Below, one piece after another: positions 63,459-64,000 of a DNA stretch of 64,000 nt (the first letter of the stretch is position 1; every line of letters starts with the position of its first letter). The stretch is from Micromonospora ureilytica. Lineage in GTDB: Bacteria > Actinomycetota > Actinomycetes > Mycobacteriales > Micromonosporaceae. The notes beneath the pieces were generated by a model, which was not told the DNA's origin, did no database searches, and saw only the letters and a list, made by a program, of their open reading frames with translations. Location: contig NZ_JADOTX010000001.1 of the NCBI RefSeq assembly GCF_015751765.1, positions 3,162,001 through 3,226,000 on the forward strand. Reading direction: 5' to 3'. A program made the translations under genes and the position numbers.

Positions 63459-64000
63459 GTGCCATTGCAGGACTGGTTTCTCACCGCAGAGGAACGCGCC
63501 AACCCGGTGTCTGGCATACCCGTATGGACCACGGGAAACCTCGCCGAGCCGTTGATTCACGGTGCCGCGTACTTCGACCGGCTGGTCGACGAAGTCGAGG
63601 CCCTGGGCCCCGGCGACCACCTGTTCTTCACCGACTGGCGGGGTGACCCGGACCAGCGGCTGCGCCCGGACGGTCCGACCGTGGCCCAGCTCTTCGCGCA
63701 GGCCGCCCAACGCGGCGTGGTGGTCAAGGGGTTGATCTGGCGCTCGCACCTCGACGTCCTGGCGTACAGCGAGGCGGAGAACCGCGACCTCAGCGAGACG
63801 ATCTCGGCCGCCGGTGGGGAGGTGCTGCTGGATCAACGGGTCCGGCGCGGCGGCTCGCACCATCAGAAGCTCGTGGTGCTGCGGCACCTGGGCGCGCCCG
63901 AGCGGGACGTCGCCTTCGCCGGCGGGATCGACCTGTGCCACAGCCGCCGCGATGACGCCGCTCACCACGGCGACCCGCAGCCGGTGCAGATGTCACCCCG
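63459..64000 (+). CDS. Phospholipase D-family protein, 3' truncated by the window edge
   Basis: The first 180 residues of a PLD-superfamily protein. A first HKD-type motif is present as SHHQKLVVLRH followed by FAGGIDLCHSRRD, which matches the H-x-K...D/GGxD pattern. The N-terminus, VPLQDWFLTAEERANPVSGIPVWTTGNLAEPLIHG, has no signal peptide. Members cleave or transfer phosphodiesters, as in phospholipase D or cardiolipin synthase. AGGGGGGC stands upstream of the GTG. The second HKD motif would lie outside the window. Confidence 0.85.
   Translation, partial: MPLQDWFLTAEERANPVSGIPVWTTGNLAEPLIHGAAYFDRLVDEVEALGPGDHLFFTDWRGDPDQRLRPDGPTVAQLFAQAAQRGVVVKGLIWRSHLDVLAYSEAENRDLSETISAAGGEVLLDQRVRRGGSHHQKLVVLRHLGAPERDVAFAGGIDLCHSRRDDAAHHGDPQPVQMSP

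Noticed and set aside
1..64000. tRNA, rRNA, insertion sequences and integrative elements
   Set aside because: No cloverleaf with conserved T-loop sequence, no rRNA-like conserved segment and no transposase or integrase motifs were seen. A tRNAscan-SE and ISfinder run would settle it.

Overview
This is a 64 kb chromosomal stretch of a very GC-rich actinomycete, most likely Micromonospora or a close relative in the Micromonosporaceae. That placement is inference. It rests on codon use strongly biased to G/C third positions, a coenzyme F420-type oxidoreductase, a threonyl-tRNA synthetase gene near a HIT-family gene, many actinobacterial DUF families, and eleven genes whose start codon lies 6-8 nt behind a TANNNT box (leaderless architecture). 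I see no rRNA, tRNA, CRISPR array, transposase or prophage. No gap between genes exceeds 300 bp.

Left part (1-26 kb): a truncated HAD-like gene, HIT hydrolase, secreted M15 peptidase and thrS; a secreted YcnI-like protein and an ADP-ribosylglycohydrolase; a two-component system; a methyltransferase/deaminase pair (the deaminase resembles aminodeoxyfutalosine deaminase of menaquinone synthesis); aldo/keto reductase; cold-shock protein; a three-gene envelope-stress-type operon (holin-X, DUF3618, DUF4235); an MscS channel and a DUF1206 protein; a cysteine desulfurase-like enzyme with a GNAT protein; a GH3 N-acetylglucosaminidase; an F420-dependent enzyme; RecQ helicase; and a drug-efflux pump divergent from its TetR regulator with two matching operators between them, followed by an AraC regulator.

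The centrepiece (26.3-34.9 kb, minus strand) is a tightly overlapping eight-gene operon. It carries an ADP-heptose route normally known from Gram-negative LPS: GmhA (SIS isomerase), HldE (bifunctional kinase/adenylyltransferase) and a GmhB phosphatase fused to a GT9 heptosyltransferase-like domain. With them are a second GT9, two further glycosyltransferases, an SDR where the HldD epimerase would be expected, and topoisomerase IB as the last gene. In a bacterium without LPS this points to a heptose-containing surface glycan or glycosylated metabolite.

Right part (35-64 kb): an SRPBCC/SDR pair; a polyprenyl-phosphate mannosyltransferase-like GT2; a carotenoid-type FAD oxidoreductase and an aldehyde dehydrogenase; ChaB/Rho-N protein; YihY membrane protein; several small stress-type proteins; MFS transporter; a MscS-like TM protein; a PAS-GAF-SpoIIE phosphatase-ATPase regulator; a HAD phosphatase followed by a Na+/H+ antiporter with a structured RNA leader; a renalase-like FAD protein; a metallophosphoesterase flanked by two long palindromic elements; a secreted PQQ-type sugar dehydrogenase with PKD, CBM and ricin domains; GH15; a glycine-zipper stress protein; DUF1684; a TetR gene divergent from an EF-G-binding-protein-type zinc finger gene; a GNAT; a MarR-pirin operon; a 42-residue membrane protein; and the start of a phospholipase D-family gene.
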